Notes: generated from the sequence alone by a model not told the origin. A stretch of DNA of 44,223 nucleotides from Clostridia bacterium (GCA_017536685.1 JAFXGW010000015.1:1-44223), one strand, 5' to 3'; counted from the first letter of the stretch, positions 8,911-16,598 are shown. Program-made: numbers and translations.

Positions 8911-9465
8911 ATGAAAAAAAATATCTTAATTATATTGATTTCTGTTATTATTGCTATTTTAGGAATTGGATTTTTTCTTTATACACTTACAATTCCAAGT
9001 GATTTTAATGATGAAGTTCCAAAAGAAGTAAAAGAAGAAGTTTCAAAAACACAGGATATTGAAAATGTAAATTATAATGATGCAACATTATATAAGAAAG
9101 ATAAAACGGAATTAAAAATTTCAGATTATAAAAATAAACCAATAATGTTATTGTTTTTTAATAAAAATTCTAAAGATTCGATAGATGTATTGGATAAGGT
9201 TGAAGATTTGTATAAAAATTATGATGGAAAAATTGAATTTTTTATGATAAATACAGCTGAAGAAGTAGATGAAGAATTAGCTTCGAAATATACTCTTGAA
9301 ATATATTATGATTTTTACAAAGAAGCAGCGAGAAATTATAATATAACAGAAGTACCATCTATGATTTATATAAATGAATTTAATGAAGTATTTAATGCTA
9401 AAACAGGATTTACAACAACAGATGCATTAGAAGCAAATTTAGATATTTTATCTAATGATATTTAG
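8911..9465 (+). CDS. Membrane-anchored thioredoxin-fold protein lacking the CxxC
   Basis: A 184-residue protein with an N-terminal hydrophobic anchor (residues about 4-26) and an extracytoplasmic thioredoxin-like domain of the TlpA/ResA type. The order is a DATLYKKDKTELKISDYKNK lead-in, the strand PIMLLFFNKNSKDS, and the cis-proline loop EVPSMIYI with Pro149. At the active-site position the expected CxxC reads SKDS (residues 87-90), and the protein has no cysteine at all, so it cannot act as a dithiol oxidoreductase. A chaperone or binding role is possible. AAAGGA precedes the ATG. The 3' end overlaps the convergent membrane-protein gene by 18 bases. Confidence 0.72.
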   Translation: MKKNILIILISVIIAILGIGFFLYTLTIPSDFNDEVPKEVKEEVSKTQDIENVNYNDATLYKKDKTELKISDYKNKPIMLLFFNKNSKDSIDVLDKVEDLYKNYDGKIEFFMINTAEEVDEELASKYTLEIYYDFYKEAARNYNITEVPSMIYINEFNEVFNAKTGFTTTDALEANLDILSNDI

Positions 9466-9939
9466 AAACAATTTAATATAAATTATATAATAAATTAGAT
9501 CGCAAATAGGAAATGAGTATAACATACCTTTTGTGTTAAATAAAGAATATCCAATAAAAATAAATATAATATTAACAGCTATTTTTGATAAAACAAGAAT
9601 GGCTGTTTTTTTATGTTCATTTTCATTTTTCAAAATATAAGCCGGGATTAGGAATTTTATACTATATAAGCTACTAGTAATAAAAAGAATTTTTGAACTA
9701 TATACAGCATAGTTAATTATTCCTGTAGTTTTTGTAAATATAGAAAAAATTTCATATGAAAAAATATATAGTAAGCCAGATAAAAATATTTCAATAAAAA
9801 AAGAAACACAAAGAGAAGAAATAAATGTTTTTTTATTTTTATAAATTGTTTTATTAAATAAGAGATAAAAAACAGGAGTGAGCATAAATAAATAGATTAT
9901 TAAGTTAAAACTTAAAGCAATAAATTGGATTTTATTCAT
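9448..9939 (-). CDS. Small polytopic membrane protein resembling the C-terminal part of a MATE transporter
   Basis: A 163-residue very hydrophobic protein with four to five predicted helices on the minus strand. The arrangement FSIFTKTTGIINYA, a helix ending in PAYILKNENEHKK, and a last pair of helices around GYSLFNTKGMLYS recalls helices 8-12 of MATE/polysaccharide-flippase transporters, which normally have about 450 residues. The gene nevertheless has its own AGGAGAAG ribosome site five bases before the ATG, and no extension of the frame upstream looks coding. It is therefore either a surviving fragment or a genuinely short protein. Its end overlaps the thioredoxin-like gene tail to tail. 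Existence as a gene is likely; the MATE resemblance is only by eye. Confidence 0.55.
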   Translation of the reverse strand: MNKIQFIALSFNLIIYLFMLTPVFYLLFNKTIYKNKKTFISSLCVSFFIEIFLSGLLYIFSYEIFSIFTKTTGIINYAVYSSKILFITSSLYSIKFLIPAYILKNENEHKKTAILVLSKIAVNIIFIFIGYSLFNTKGMLYSFPICDLIYYIIYIKLFLNIIR

Positions 9940-10184
9940 GAATCTTCTCCTAAAACTTTATACTCATAAATAATTTACCACAAATTAAAAATAAAGTCAA
10001 AAGTATGAACTTTAAGAAAATAAATAATAAATATTGATAAGAAATAAAATTATAAAAATAAAATTAAAGCTTTTTGAAACGAGAAATATCAATTATTTTT
10101 GAGAGTAAAACTAATAATTTAAAGTTATAGATGGATTATTTAAATATTAATATTTAATAATTTTAAAAAAATATAAAAAAATGC
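9940..10184. other. AT-rich intergenic stretch upstream of mraZ
   Basis: About 245 bases of almost pure A and T between the divergent membrane-protein gene and the mraZ promoter. It contains a short palindrome (AAATATTAATATTT near 10143) but no reading frame or terminator that I can support. Confidence 0.4.
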
Positions 10185-10213
10185 TTGCAAAATAAAATGT
10201 TATATATTAAAAT
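10185..10213 (+). promoter_or_regulatory. Promoter of the mraZ cluster
   Basis: TTGCAA (10185-10190), 17 bases, TAAAAT (10208-10213). The predicted transcript start, near 10220, falls at the edge of the MraZ boxes, which fits autoregulation. Confidence 0.6.
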
Positions 10214-10220
10214 TTAAGTG

Positions 10221-10250
10221 AAGTGGAGAGAAGTGGTAGAAAGTGGTAGA
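10221..10250 (+). promoter_or_regulatory. MraZ operator: three GTGG boxes at 10-base spacing
   Basis: AAGTGG occurs at 10221, 10231 and 10241, each followed by four variable bases, so the repeats fall on one face of the helix. This matches the MraZ-binding repeat architecture known from mollicutes (AAAGTG-type units every 10 bp) and, more loosely, from E. coli. The position just downstream of the -10 box suggests control of its own operon. Confidence 0.8.
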
Positions 10251-10272
10251 AAAAGGAAAGGAGCTGTAACCA

Positions 10273-10698
10273 TTGTTAATTGGTGAATATGAGCATTCTC
10301 TAGATGCAAAAGGTAGATTAATAATGCCTGCAAAATTGAGAGAAGATATTGGCGAAAAGTTCATAATAACTAAAGGGTTAGATGGCTGTTTATTTGCTTT
10401 TTCTATAGAAGAATGGAAAAATTTTGAAGCTAAATTAAGATCACTTCCAATTTCTAATAAAGACGCTAGAGCGTTTTCAAGATTTTTCTTTGCTGGAGCT
10501 ATTGATTGTGAAATTGACAAACAAGGCAGATTTTTAATTTCAAGCAACTTAAGAGAGTTTGCTACATTAACAAAAGAAGTTGTTATAATAGGAATGGATT
10601 CGAGAATTGAAATTTGGAGTAAAGAAAAATGGCAACAATGTGATGAAGAAATTTCAGCAGATGAGATTGCAGAAAAAATGGAATTATTAGGTATATAA
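10273..10698 (+). CDS. mraZ: Transcriptional regulator MraZ
   Basis: A 141-residue DNA-binding protein that forms ring-shaped oligomers and regulates the division and cell-wall gene cluster it heads. Two tandem AbrB-like half-domains are visible: DAKGRLIMP at residues 11-19 and DKQGRFLIS at 82-90. In the second, Ser90 stands where the first has its proline. Translation starts at TTG, with AAAGGAG nine bases upstream (10257-10263). Length is normal for the family. Three cognate GTGG boxes lie in its own leader. The next gene, rsmH, is its usual partner, but the two are separated here by an unusually long spacer of more than 300 bases. Confidence 0.95.
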   Translation: MLIGEYEHSLDAKGRLIMPAKLREDIGEKFIITKGLDGCLFAFSIEEWKNFEAKLRSLPISNKDARAFSRFFFAGAIDCEIDKQGRFLISSNLREFATLTKEVVIIGMDSRIEIWSKEKWQQCDEEISADEIAEKMELLGI

Positions 10699-10700
10699 CT

Positions 10701-10950
10701 TGCTAAAGTTTATATAAATATTCCAAAGATAAAAATTTTAGAATACAAAAGATAAAGATTACCAAAGAAAAATTACAAGATAAAAAACCAAAGATAAAGC
10801 TTTAGGAAACTAAAGAAAAAAAGAAAAGGGTATACAAAAGAAATTTTGTAATACTAAAGAAAAATATATAATTTACTAAGGTAAAAAATATATAATACAA
10901 AAGAATAAAAGAATACTAAAGAAAAGTTTTTAATTACAAAAGATAAAATT
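10701..10950 (+). repeat. A-rich degenerate repeat array between mraZ and rsmH
   Basis: The spacer is built largely from about twelve imperfect copies of a unit close to TACNAAAGANAAA (for example ACCAAAGATAAAG near 10788, ACTAAAGAAAAA near 10809, ACAAAAGATAAA near 10936), spaced roughly 15-35 bases apart. All six frames are broken by stops, so it is non-coding. A further copy, TACTAAAGAAAGGAGG, forms the ribosome-site region of the ftsL-like gene. The units may have arisen by slippage of a ribosome-site-like segment. Confidence 0.6.
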
Positions 10951-10963
10951 ACAATTAAGCAAG

Positions 10964-10989
10964 ACAGTTGGTATAAAAATACCAACTGT
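10964..10989 (+). promoter_or_regulatory. Perfect 11-bp hairpin in the rsmH leader
   Basis: ACAGTTGGTAT (10964-10974), loop AAAA, ATACCAACTGT (10979-10989). Only three U follow, so it is a poor terminator. It sits 43 bases before the rsmH start and could mark mRNA processing, attenuation or mRNA stability control. Confidence 0.6.
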
Positions 10990-11031
10990 TTATGCTAATT
11001 GGGAAAAAAATTTTATCATGAGGGTAACAGT

Positions 11032-11958
11032 TTGGAATTTAATCACAAATCAGTAATGCTAGAAGAATGTATCCAAGGTTTAAACATAAATCCAGAAGGT
11101 ATTTATGTAGATGGAACTATGGGTGGTGCTGGGCACAGCAAAGAAATTGCAAAAAGAATATCAAGAAATGGGCTTCTTATCGGAATTGATAGAGATCAAG
11201 AAGCTATTTGTGTTGCAAAAGAAAGATTAAAAGAATTTGAAAACGTAAAATACGTTCATGATAATCATGATAATATCAAAAATATTTTAGAAGATTTAGA
11301 AATCCAAGGAGTAGACGGAATACTATTAGACTTGGGGGTTTCTTCATATCAATTAGATGAAAGAAACAGAGGCTTTAGTTATATGGGAAGTGGAGAGCTT
11401 GACATGAGAATGGATCAAACTCAAAACTTAACAGCTAAATATGTAGTAAATAACTATAAAGAAGAAGACTTAGCTAGAATAATTTTTGAATATGGGGAAG
11501 AGAAATTTTCAAGACCTATTGCTAGAAAAATTGTTGAACATAGAAAAATAAAAAAAATAGAAACTACAGAAGAACTTGTAAGTATAATTGAGGAAGTTCT
11601 TCCAAGAAGAAAAGGCGAAGGACATCCTGCTAAAAGAACATTTCAAGCAATAAGGATTGAAGTGAATGATGAAATAAGACCATTATATAAAACAGTAATG
11701 GATTCGATAGATTCTTTAAAAAGTGGAGGAAGACTTTGTATTTTAACTTTCCATTCTCTAGAAGATAGAGCAGTAAAAAATGCATTCAGTGATGCTGCTG
11801 GAAAATGTACTTGTCCACCAGGATTACCATATTGTATGTGTGGAGCTGTAAGCAAGGGAAAAGTTATTACAAGAAAACCTATGCTTCCGACAGATAAAGA
11901 AATGTTAGAAAACTCAAGAAGTAAAAGTGCGAAATTACGTATTTTTGAAAAAAAATAA
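11032..11958 (+). CDS. rsmH: 16S rRNA (cytosine1402-N4)-methyltransferase RsmH
   Basis: A 308-residue SAM-dependent methyltransferase that modifies C1402 in the ribosomal P site. Seen in order are [10 protein letters not shown] (SAM loop), [53 protein letters not shown] and a cysteine-containing [12 protein letters not shown] stretch near the end. I place the start at the TTG of 11032 because AGGG at 11021-11024 precedes it and the protein then begins (M)[11 protein letters not shown] as in homologues. An upstream in-frame TTG at 10999 overlaps the region just after a hairpin and has no ribosome site. Like mraZ it therefore uses a TTG start. It is followed by the ftsL-like gene after 37 bases. 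Confidence 0.95.
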   Translation: MEFNHKSVMLEECIQGLNINPEGIYVDGTMGGAGHSKEIAKRISRNGLLIGIDRDQEAICVAKERLKEFENVKYVHDNHDNIKNILEDLEIQGVDGILLDLGVSSYQLDERNRGFSYMGSGELDMRMDQTQNLTAKYVVNNYKEEDLARIIFEYGEEKFSRPIARKIVEHRKIKKIETTEELVSIIEEVLPRRKGEGHPAKRTFQAIRIEVNDEIRPLYKTVMDSIDSLKSGGRLCILTFHSLEDRAVKNAFSDAAGKCTCPPGLPYCMCGAVSKGKVITRKPMLPTDKEMLENSRSKSAKLRIFEKK

Positions 11959-11995
11959 AAGTTTATAAAAGTACTAAAGAAAGGAGGAATTGTTA

Positions 11996-12595
11996 ATGCC
12001 AAGTAGACAATATGCGTATCAATATGAGACTAGTCCAAGAAAAATAAAGCCAGATTATAGTAAACCAAAAAGAAATGCACCACAATATAATAAGACAAAA
12101 ACAAAAATTAAGCCAAAAACTAAATCTAAAGCAAAACCAAAAACTAAAATCAAGCAATCAACTAAAGAAGAATTGAAAAGTACAAGCAAAAAGCAAGATG
12201 AATTAAAATCTCAAAATATTTTAATTGCAAAAACAAAAGTTGCTGTATTTTTTAAATCTGCATTACTTTTCCTTATTGTATTTTTTATGATTTTTATGAA
12301 TACTCGTTTAAGTGAATCAATTGCTCAAATTCAAGATTTAAAAGCTAAAATAACAGATATGCAAAAAGAAAATGATCAACTAGAAATAAACATTCAAAAT
12401 AATATAAATTTAAATAATATTGAGCAAGCAGCAAAAGAATTACTTGGAATGCAAAAGCTAAGTAGTAGACAAACTTTTTATATAAGTCTTCCAAAAAAAG
12501 ATTATGTAGAACCTAGAACAGAAAAAGTTATTATAGAAGAGGAAGAGCCTTCAGTAATTGAAAAAATAGTTGAAAAAATAAAAAATATATTTTAA
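11996..12595 (+). CDS. ftsL: FtsL-like septum-formation membrane protein
   Basis: A 199-residue single-pass membrane protein in the position where ftsL normally sits, after rsmH and before the class B penicillin-binding protein. The first 80 residues are a Lys/Pro-rich cytoplasmic tail with KPKTK repeats. A helix around ALLFLIVFFMIFM crosses the membrane, followed by a leucine-zipper-like coiled coil (IQDLKAKITDMQKENDQLEI) and an acidic tail. FtsL with DivIC/FtsB recruits and activates the FtsW-FtsI pair. GGAGG at 11983-11987 favours the ATG at 11996 over the TTG six bases earlier. Sequence identity within this family is always low, so the name rests on position plus topology. Confidence 0.75.
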   Translation: MPSRQYAYQYETSPRKIKPDYSKPKRNAPQYNKTKTKIKPKTKSKAKPKTKIKQSTKEELKSTSKKQDELKSQNILIAKTKVAVFFKSALLFLIVFFMIFMNTRLSESIAQIQDLKAKITDMQKENDQLEINIQNNINLNNIEQAAKELLGMQKLSSRQTFYISLPKKDYVEPRTEKVIIEEEEPSVIEKIVEKIKNIF

Positions 12596-12615
12596 AAAAG
12601 ATTTTTTTAAATATA

Positions 12616-12666
12616 ATGAACCCAAATTGTTAAACTTTTTGTCTAACAATTTGGGTTCATTTTTAT
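12616..12666 (+). terminator. Intrinsic terminator after the mraZ-rsmH-ftsL segment
   Basis: A perfect 17-bp stem (12616-12632 with 12644-12660; arm core GAACCCAAATTGTTA), 11-base loop, then TTTTTAT. It ends the first part of the cluster, so ftsI must be expressed separately. Confidence 0.9.
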
Positions 12667-12738
12667 GTCAAAATATTCGAATGAATTAAAATAAGTTATA
12701 GTAGAAAATTACAATTTTATTACAAAAGACTAAATATA

Positions 12739-12767
12739 TGTACAGCTTGTGGTTCTTATGGTATACT
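12739..12767 (+). promoter_or_regulatory. Promoter of the leucine-rich-repeat surface gene
   Basis: TGTACA (12739-12744), 17 bases, TATACT (12762-12767) with TGG in front, an extended -10. A degenerate copy of this promoter lies 1.7 kb downstream at 14430-14458. An overlapping 68-codon frame from 12738 is not a credible gene. Confidence 0.6.
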
Positions 12768-13046
12768 AAAAATGAAATATACAAAGATAGGAAAACTAAA
12801 AAAATGAGAAAACCTATAACCCTTGCGCCTATATATATCGACATTTGTATTAAGGAAATAATAAAGAAAATAAAATTAAGTATAGAATATAAAAAGACTT
12901 ATATTAACTATACGTTTTTGGGTTATGCAAAAATGTTTTGTTAATATGAGTCTTTTTGACGTTTTATTAAATAGTTAAAAACTTGTTTTAATTTTGTTTA
13001 AAACAAATTTTTATATAAAAATATCAAAATAAACAGGAGGAAAAAT
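12768..13046 (+). promoter_or_regulatory. Long structured leader of the surface-protein gene
   Basis: About 270 untranslated bases separate the promoter from the ATG. It contains a long hairpin (arms 12891-12908 and 12940-12957, 18 bp with one G.T pair, ending in TTTTT) and a second hairpin immediately before the ribosome site (12978-12991 with 12998-13011, one mismatch, followed by U residues). The second hairpin is retained in the decayed duplicate near 14512-14545; the segment 12780-12957 is not. I cannot match it to a named riboswitch class. Confidence 0.5.
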
Positions 13047-14252
13047 ATGAAAAGAACCAGTAAAATGATAATGGCAGCAGTAATAGTGGCTGTGCTATTA
13101 TTAGGAGTTGGATATGCGGCAATTCAAAATATAACATTAAATATTAATGGTACAGCAGCTGCAGACCCAAGTCAATCAAACTTTAAAGTAATGTTTTCTG
13201 GAACACCAATAGTATCAGATGAAACATATGTAACAGCAGCAGTAACAGATGATACAAATGCAACGATAAATGTTGAAGGATTAACTAAAAAAGGTGATGT
13301 TGTAACAGCAACATATACTGTGCAAAATGCAAGTACGGACTTATCAGCAGATTTAGCAGTAGCAACAACAAATAATAATACAGAATTTTTCACATTAAGT
13401 TCTGAACTTGCTAAAACAAGTTTAATTGCAGGAGAAGCAACAACATTAACAGTAACAGTAGAATTAACTAAAACACCAATAACAGAAAGTGTAAGTGCAA
13501 CAATAGGAGTTCAACTAGAAGCAATGCCAGTACAACCAGGAGAAGAAGGAACAAGTGACGGAATAAACGGAAGTTCACAAACACCAGAAAAAATTCCAGA
13601 AGGAGCAATGTATGGTCATATAGATATGGCAACTGTAGATGAAAGTATTCATATTGAATGGTATGATGTGATGCCAGAAAAAATAACTGAAGGTGATTTA
13701 TATTTATATGGTGATTATTTTTATCTTTTTGAGCAAAATGGATGGTGGGTTATGTTAGCAGAAGAAGAATTTTGTGCTAACGCTGGAATAGAATATGAAT
13801 TTGCTACAGACACAAAGCAAACATCATATGGTCCAATTTTAGAAAGTATTAATGGAGAATTTGTAACTGGTATGGAAGAAACTTTCTATGCATGTACGGA
13901 GTTAAAAAGTGCACCGAAAATACCAGATAGTGTGACTAATATGCATCAGGTATTTGACGGATGTACTTCTTTAACAACGGCACCAACGATACCAAGTGGT
14001 GTTACAAAGATGCATAAAGCGTTTAGAGGATGTACTTCTTTAACAACAGCTCCAGAGATACCAAGTGGTGTTGCAGATATGAGTTATACTTTTGAAGGAT
14101 GTACTTCACTTACAGGAGAAGTAATAATCAATGCAAATCCAACAAGTTATGATGATTGTTTTTCTGGAGTTGATTTTGCTGCACAAATCTTAACTCTTGG
14201 GGGAGAATCTAATATGTTAGCTGAACTAGGTGCGACAGGAACAAATTATTAA
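13047..14252 (+). CDS. Secreted BspA-type leucine-rich-repeat surface protein
   Basis: A 401-residue exported protein. A basic signal peptide (MKRTSKMIMAAVIVAVLLLG) is followed by a Thr/Ala/Asn-rich beta-strand domain to about residue 170, then a linker (QPGEEGTSDG), a middle domain with several Trp and Tyr, and four tandem 23-residue repeats of the pattern FxGCTSLTTAPxIPSGVTxMxxA (residues 280-371). These are the BspA/TpLRR repeats found in adhesins of gut and oral bacteria. There is no LPxTG or choline-binding end, so anchoring is unknown. A good AGGAGG precedes the ATG. Lying between ftsL and ftsI with its own promoter and terminator, it looks inserted into the division cluster. A decayed copy of its 5' end follows at 14.4-14.6 kb. 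Confidence 0.8.
   Translation: MKRTSKMIMAAVIVAVLLLGVGYAAIQNITLNINGTAAADPSQSNFKVMFSGTPIVSDETYVTAAVTDDTNATINVEGLTKKGDVVTATYTVQNASTDLSADLAVATTNNNTEFFTLSSELAKTSLIAGEATTLTVTVELTKTPITESVSATIGVQLEAMPVQPGEEGTSDGINGSSQTPEKIPEGAMYGHIDMATVDESIHIEWYDVMPEKITEGDLYLYGDYFYLFEQNGWWVMLAEEEFCANAGIEYEFATDTKQTSYGPILESINGEFVTGMEETFYACTELKSAPKIPDSVTNMHQVFDGCTSLTTAPTIPSGVTKMHKAFRGCTSLTTAPEIPSGVADMSYTFEGCTSLTGEVIINANPTSYDDCFSGVDFAAQILTLGGESNMLAELGATGTNY
13884..14159 (+). repeat. Four tandem 69-bp coding repeats
   Basis: Units at 13884-13952, 13953-14021, 14022-14090 and 14091-14159 encode the 23-residue leucine-rich repeats. Units 2 and 3 are nearly identical at the DNA level (GGATGTACTTCTTTAACAAC in both), so repeat number may vary by slippage or recombination. 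Confidence 0.85.
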
Positions 14253-14342
14253 TAAAATGCTAATGTTAAAAGCTTAAATAATAAAGTTTAGATTTAATAT
14301 TAGTTTATTTTAAAGTACAAATATAAAAATTTATAACAAGCA

Positions 14343-14375
14343 GAGTGAATGAACTGAAGTTTGTTCACTCTTTTT
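14343..14375 (+). terminator. Intrinsic terminator after the surface-protein gene
   Basis: A 12-bp stem (GAGTGAATGAAC at 14343-14354 with 14359-14370, two G.T pairs), loop TGAA, then TTTTTG. Confidence 0.8.
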
Positions 14376-14403
14376 GTTTATTAAAAAATAAAATTAATAT
14401 ACT

Positions 14404-14634
14404 GAGTTTTACAATTTAATTACAAAAAATATACAGCCCAAGCGTTTTATGGTATGCTGAAAATGAAGTTTTTATATCAAAATCATATGAATTTTGTACT
14501 TGTTAAATAGTTAAAACTTGTTTTAAATTAGTTTAAAACAAATTTTATATAAATAAGGAAAAAAACACAAAATAATATTAAAATCAGCAATAGTTGAGGT
14601 GTTATTATTAGGAATTGGATTTACCAGCTTTTAA
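14404..14634 (+). pseudogene. Decayed duplicate of the surface-protein promoter, leader and signal peptide
   Basis: From TTACAATTT at 14409 this segment parallels the region starting TTACAATTT at 12709, exactly 1700 bases upstream. It has a weakened promoter (TATACA 14430-14435, 17 bases, TATGCT 14453-14458), the leader phrase GTTAAATAGTTAAAACTTGT, the hairpin, and then a frame from 14560 reading KSAIVEVLLLGIGFTSF before a stop at 14632-14634. That frame mirrors the signal peptide AAVIVAVLLLGVGYAAI of the intact gene. The ATG and ribosome site are lost and nothing of the mature protein remains. It is a relic of a tandem duplication or of a deleted neighbouring surface gene. Confidence 0.75.
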
Positions 14635-14658
14635 ATAATATGGATTAATACTATCTTT

Positions 14659-14756
14659 TGAAGTGAACATTTTAGGAAGGAAGTGATAAGATAAATGCAA
14701 CCACTTTTTATGTGTCTACATTTATCTTATCACTTCAAATTTTGAGGTTCACTTCA
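14659..14756. mobile_element. MITE-like nested inverted repeat
   Basis: A 98-base element with terminal TGAAGTGAAC (14659-14668) facing GTTCACTTCA (14747-14756), and inside it a perfect 18-bp inverted repeat GAAGTGATAAGATAAATG (14680-14697) with 14719-14736. Outer and inner arms share GAAGTGA, so each end reads as two direct copies of the motif. The layout suggests end sequences of an insertion element with the transposase lost. No clear target duplication is visible beyond T-rich flanks. The run ATTTTTAT after it means it could also act as a transcription terminator just ahead of ftsI. Confidence 0.5.
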
Positions 14757-14819
14757 TTTTTATATTCTTTTTTTATAAAACTCGAATAAAATTTATAAAA
14801 ATAATTTTAGGAGAGAAAT

Positions 14820-16598
14820 ATGTTAGTAAGTAATTTAGACTCTAAAAAGAGAATTGTAATAATTCTTTTTGTAGTTAATATTATTTGGATAATTTTATGT
14901 ATAAGAGTTGGAATTATACAACTGGCGCAGGGAGATAAATGGAAAGAAAAATCACAAAAGCAACAATATGTAAGTAGAAGTATAACTGCAGGAAGGGGAA
15001 CAATTTATGATAGTAGTGGTGAAATTATTTTGGCTAAAAGTAGTACTGTTCAAACCGTTACAGTAAATCCAGTTAATATCGCAAAAGAAAACAAAGAAAA
15101 GGTAGCAAGAATACTTTCTGAAATATTTGAACTTGACTATGAAAAAGTTTTTAAAAAAGTAAGCAAAATTAGTTCTATTGAAACTATAGCTAAAAGAGTT
15201 GACAAAGAAAAAACTGATAAATTAAGAATTTGGATGGAAGAAAATAATTTATATACAGGAATTAATATAGATGAAGATACCAAAAGATATTACCCGTATT
15301 CTACATTAGCTTCACACATAATTGGATTTGTGGGAAGTGATAATCAAGGATTAGATGGTATTGAAGCTAAATATAATGAGCTTCTTACAGGAACAAATGG
15401 AAGCATAAGTAAAATGTTAGACGCTAAAGGTAATATAATTGGAGATGGTGGGGAAAATTATGAAGAATCTATTCAGGGAGAAAATTTAATTCTTACAATA
15501 GATATGAATATTCAAGCAATCGTTGAAAAATATTTAGAAGATGCTTGCATAGAAAATGTATGTACAGATGGCGGAAATGTAATAGTTATGGATCCTAGAA
15601 ATGGAGATATATTGGCAATGGCTACATATCCATATTATGATTTAAATAATCCATACAAAATAAATAAATCAGAATTACAAGATGTTTGGAGTGAATTGGA
15701 TAGTTCACAAAAGACTTTGAGTTTACAGGCAATGTGGAGAAACAAAGCTGTTGCAGATACTTATGAGCCAGGTTCTACATTCAAACTTGTTACAGCTTCA
15801 GCGGCTTTAGAAGAAAAAATCGCAACTCCGGATCAATCAGGTGCTTTTTGCTGTACAGGTGGAATTGAAATTGCAGGAGTAAGAATAAAATGTTGGAGAT
15901 ATTATAGACCACATGGGAGTCAAAGTTTAAGAAATGGATTGATGAATTCGTGCAATCCGGTATTTATTGGATTGGGGCAAAAATTAGGTGTATCTAAGTA
16001 TTATGAATATTTAAAAAAATTTGGATTTTTAGAGAAAACAGGAATTGATTTAATAGGAGAGGGAGGTTCTATATTTTTAAAGGAAGAAAGAGTAGGTCCA
16101 GTTGAATTAGCAACAATAAGTTTCGGACAGAGGTTTGAAGTAACGCCAATTCAAATGATTACAATGGTATCAGCAATTGCCAATAATGGAAAGTATGTAA
16201 AACCAAGAGTAGTAAGAGCAACTCAAAATCCATTAACTGGAGAAGTAAAAGAAATAGAACCTGTTTATAAAAATCAAGTTATATCAGAAAAAACAGCTAA
16301 AGATGTTTTAAGTATGATGACTTCTGTTGTTTCAGAAGGTACAGGAAAAAATGCAAGAGTTCAAGGATATAATGTAGGTGGAAAAACTGGAACTTCTGAG
16401 GATGGAGTTAATACTGGTAAATATGTAACGTCATTTATTGGAGTTGCACCAACTGATGATCCAGAAGTTTGCATTTTAGTAACCTTGTATAATCCAACAG
16501 GAGAAGCTGGACATCAAGGTGGAACAGTAGCAGCACCAGTTGCAGGAAAAATTTTAAATGAAGTAATTAATTATTTGGAAATTGAAGCGACAAACTAA
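14820..16598 (+). CDS. ftsI: Class B penicillin-binding protein (FtsI/PBP2B, septal transpeptidase)
   Basis: A 592-residue membrane-anchored transpeptidase that cross-links septal peptidoglycan together with FtsW. One N-terminal helix (about residues 10-30) is followed by the class B dimerisation domain, with AGRGTIYDSSGEIL near residue 57 and the RYYPYSTLASHIIGFVG block. The catalytic triad motifs are STFK with Ser319, SCN at 377-379 and KTG at 522-524. There is no C-terminal PASTA domain, which argues for FtsI/PbpB rather than a typical SpoVD. AGGAGAG stands before the ATG at 14820. The gene has been separated from ftsL by more than 2 kb of accessory DNA, and I do not see a strong promoter directly in front of it. 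Confidence 0.92.
   Translation: MLVSNLDSKKRIVIILFVVNIIWIILCIRVGIIQLAQGDKWKEKSQKQQYVSRSITAGRGTIYDSSGEIILAKSSTVQTVTVNPVNIAKENKEKVARILSEIFELDYEKVFKKVSKISSIETIAKRVDKEKTDKLRIWMEENNLYTGINIDEDTKRYYPYSTLASHIIGFVGSDNQGLDGIEAKYNELLTGTNGSISKMLDAKGNIIGDGGENYEESIQGENLILTIDMNIQAIVEKYLEDACIENVCTDGGNVIVMDPRNGDILAMATYPYYDLNNPYKINKSELQDVWSELDSSQKTLSLQAMWRNKAVADTYEPGSTFKLVTASAALEEKIATPDQSGAFCCTGGIEIAGVRIKCWRYYRPHGSQSLRNGLMNSCNPVFIGLGQKLGVSKYYEYLKKFGFLEKTGIDLIGEGGSIFLKEERVGPVELATISFGQRFEVTPIQMITMVSAIANNGKYVKPRVVRATQNPLTGEVKEIEPVYKNQVISEKTAKDVLSMMTSVVSEGTGKNARVQGYNVGGKTGTSEDGVNTGKYVTSFIGVAPTDDPEVCILVTLYNPTGEAGHQGGTVAAPVAGKILNEVINYLEIEATN

Noticed and set aside
10999..11031. Upstream TTG at 10999 as the rsmH start
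   Set aside because: No ribosome site; it follows the hairpin directly and adds 11 residues not expected in RsmH, whereas the TTG at 11032 has AGGG and a family-like start.
12738..12944. 68-codon open frame upstream of the surface-protein gene
   Set aside because: It begins inside the promoter, has no ribosome site and runs through the leader hairpin. The composition is that of non-coding leader.
13884..14159. Regular 69-bp repeats that might be taken for a CRISPR array
   Set aside because: They are contiguous, in frame, have no unique spacers and encode leucine-rich repeats.
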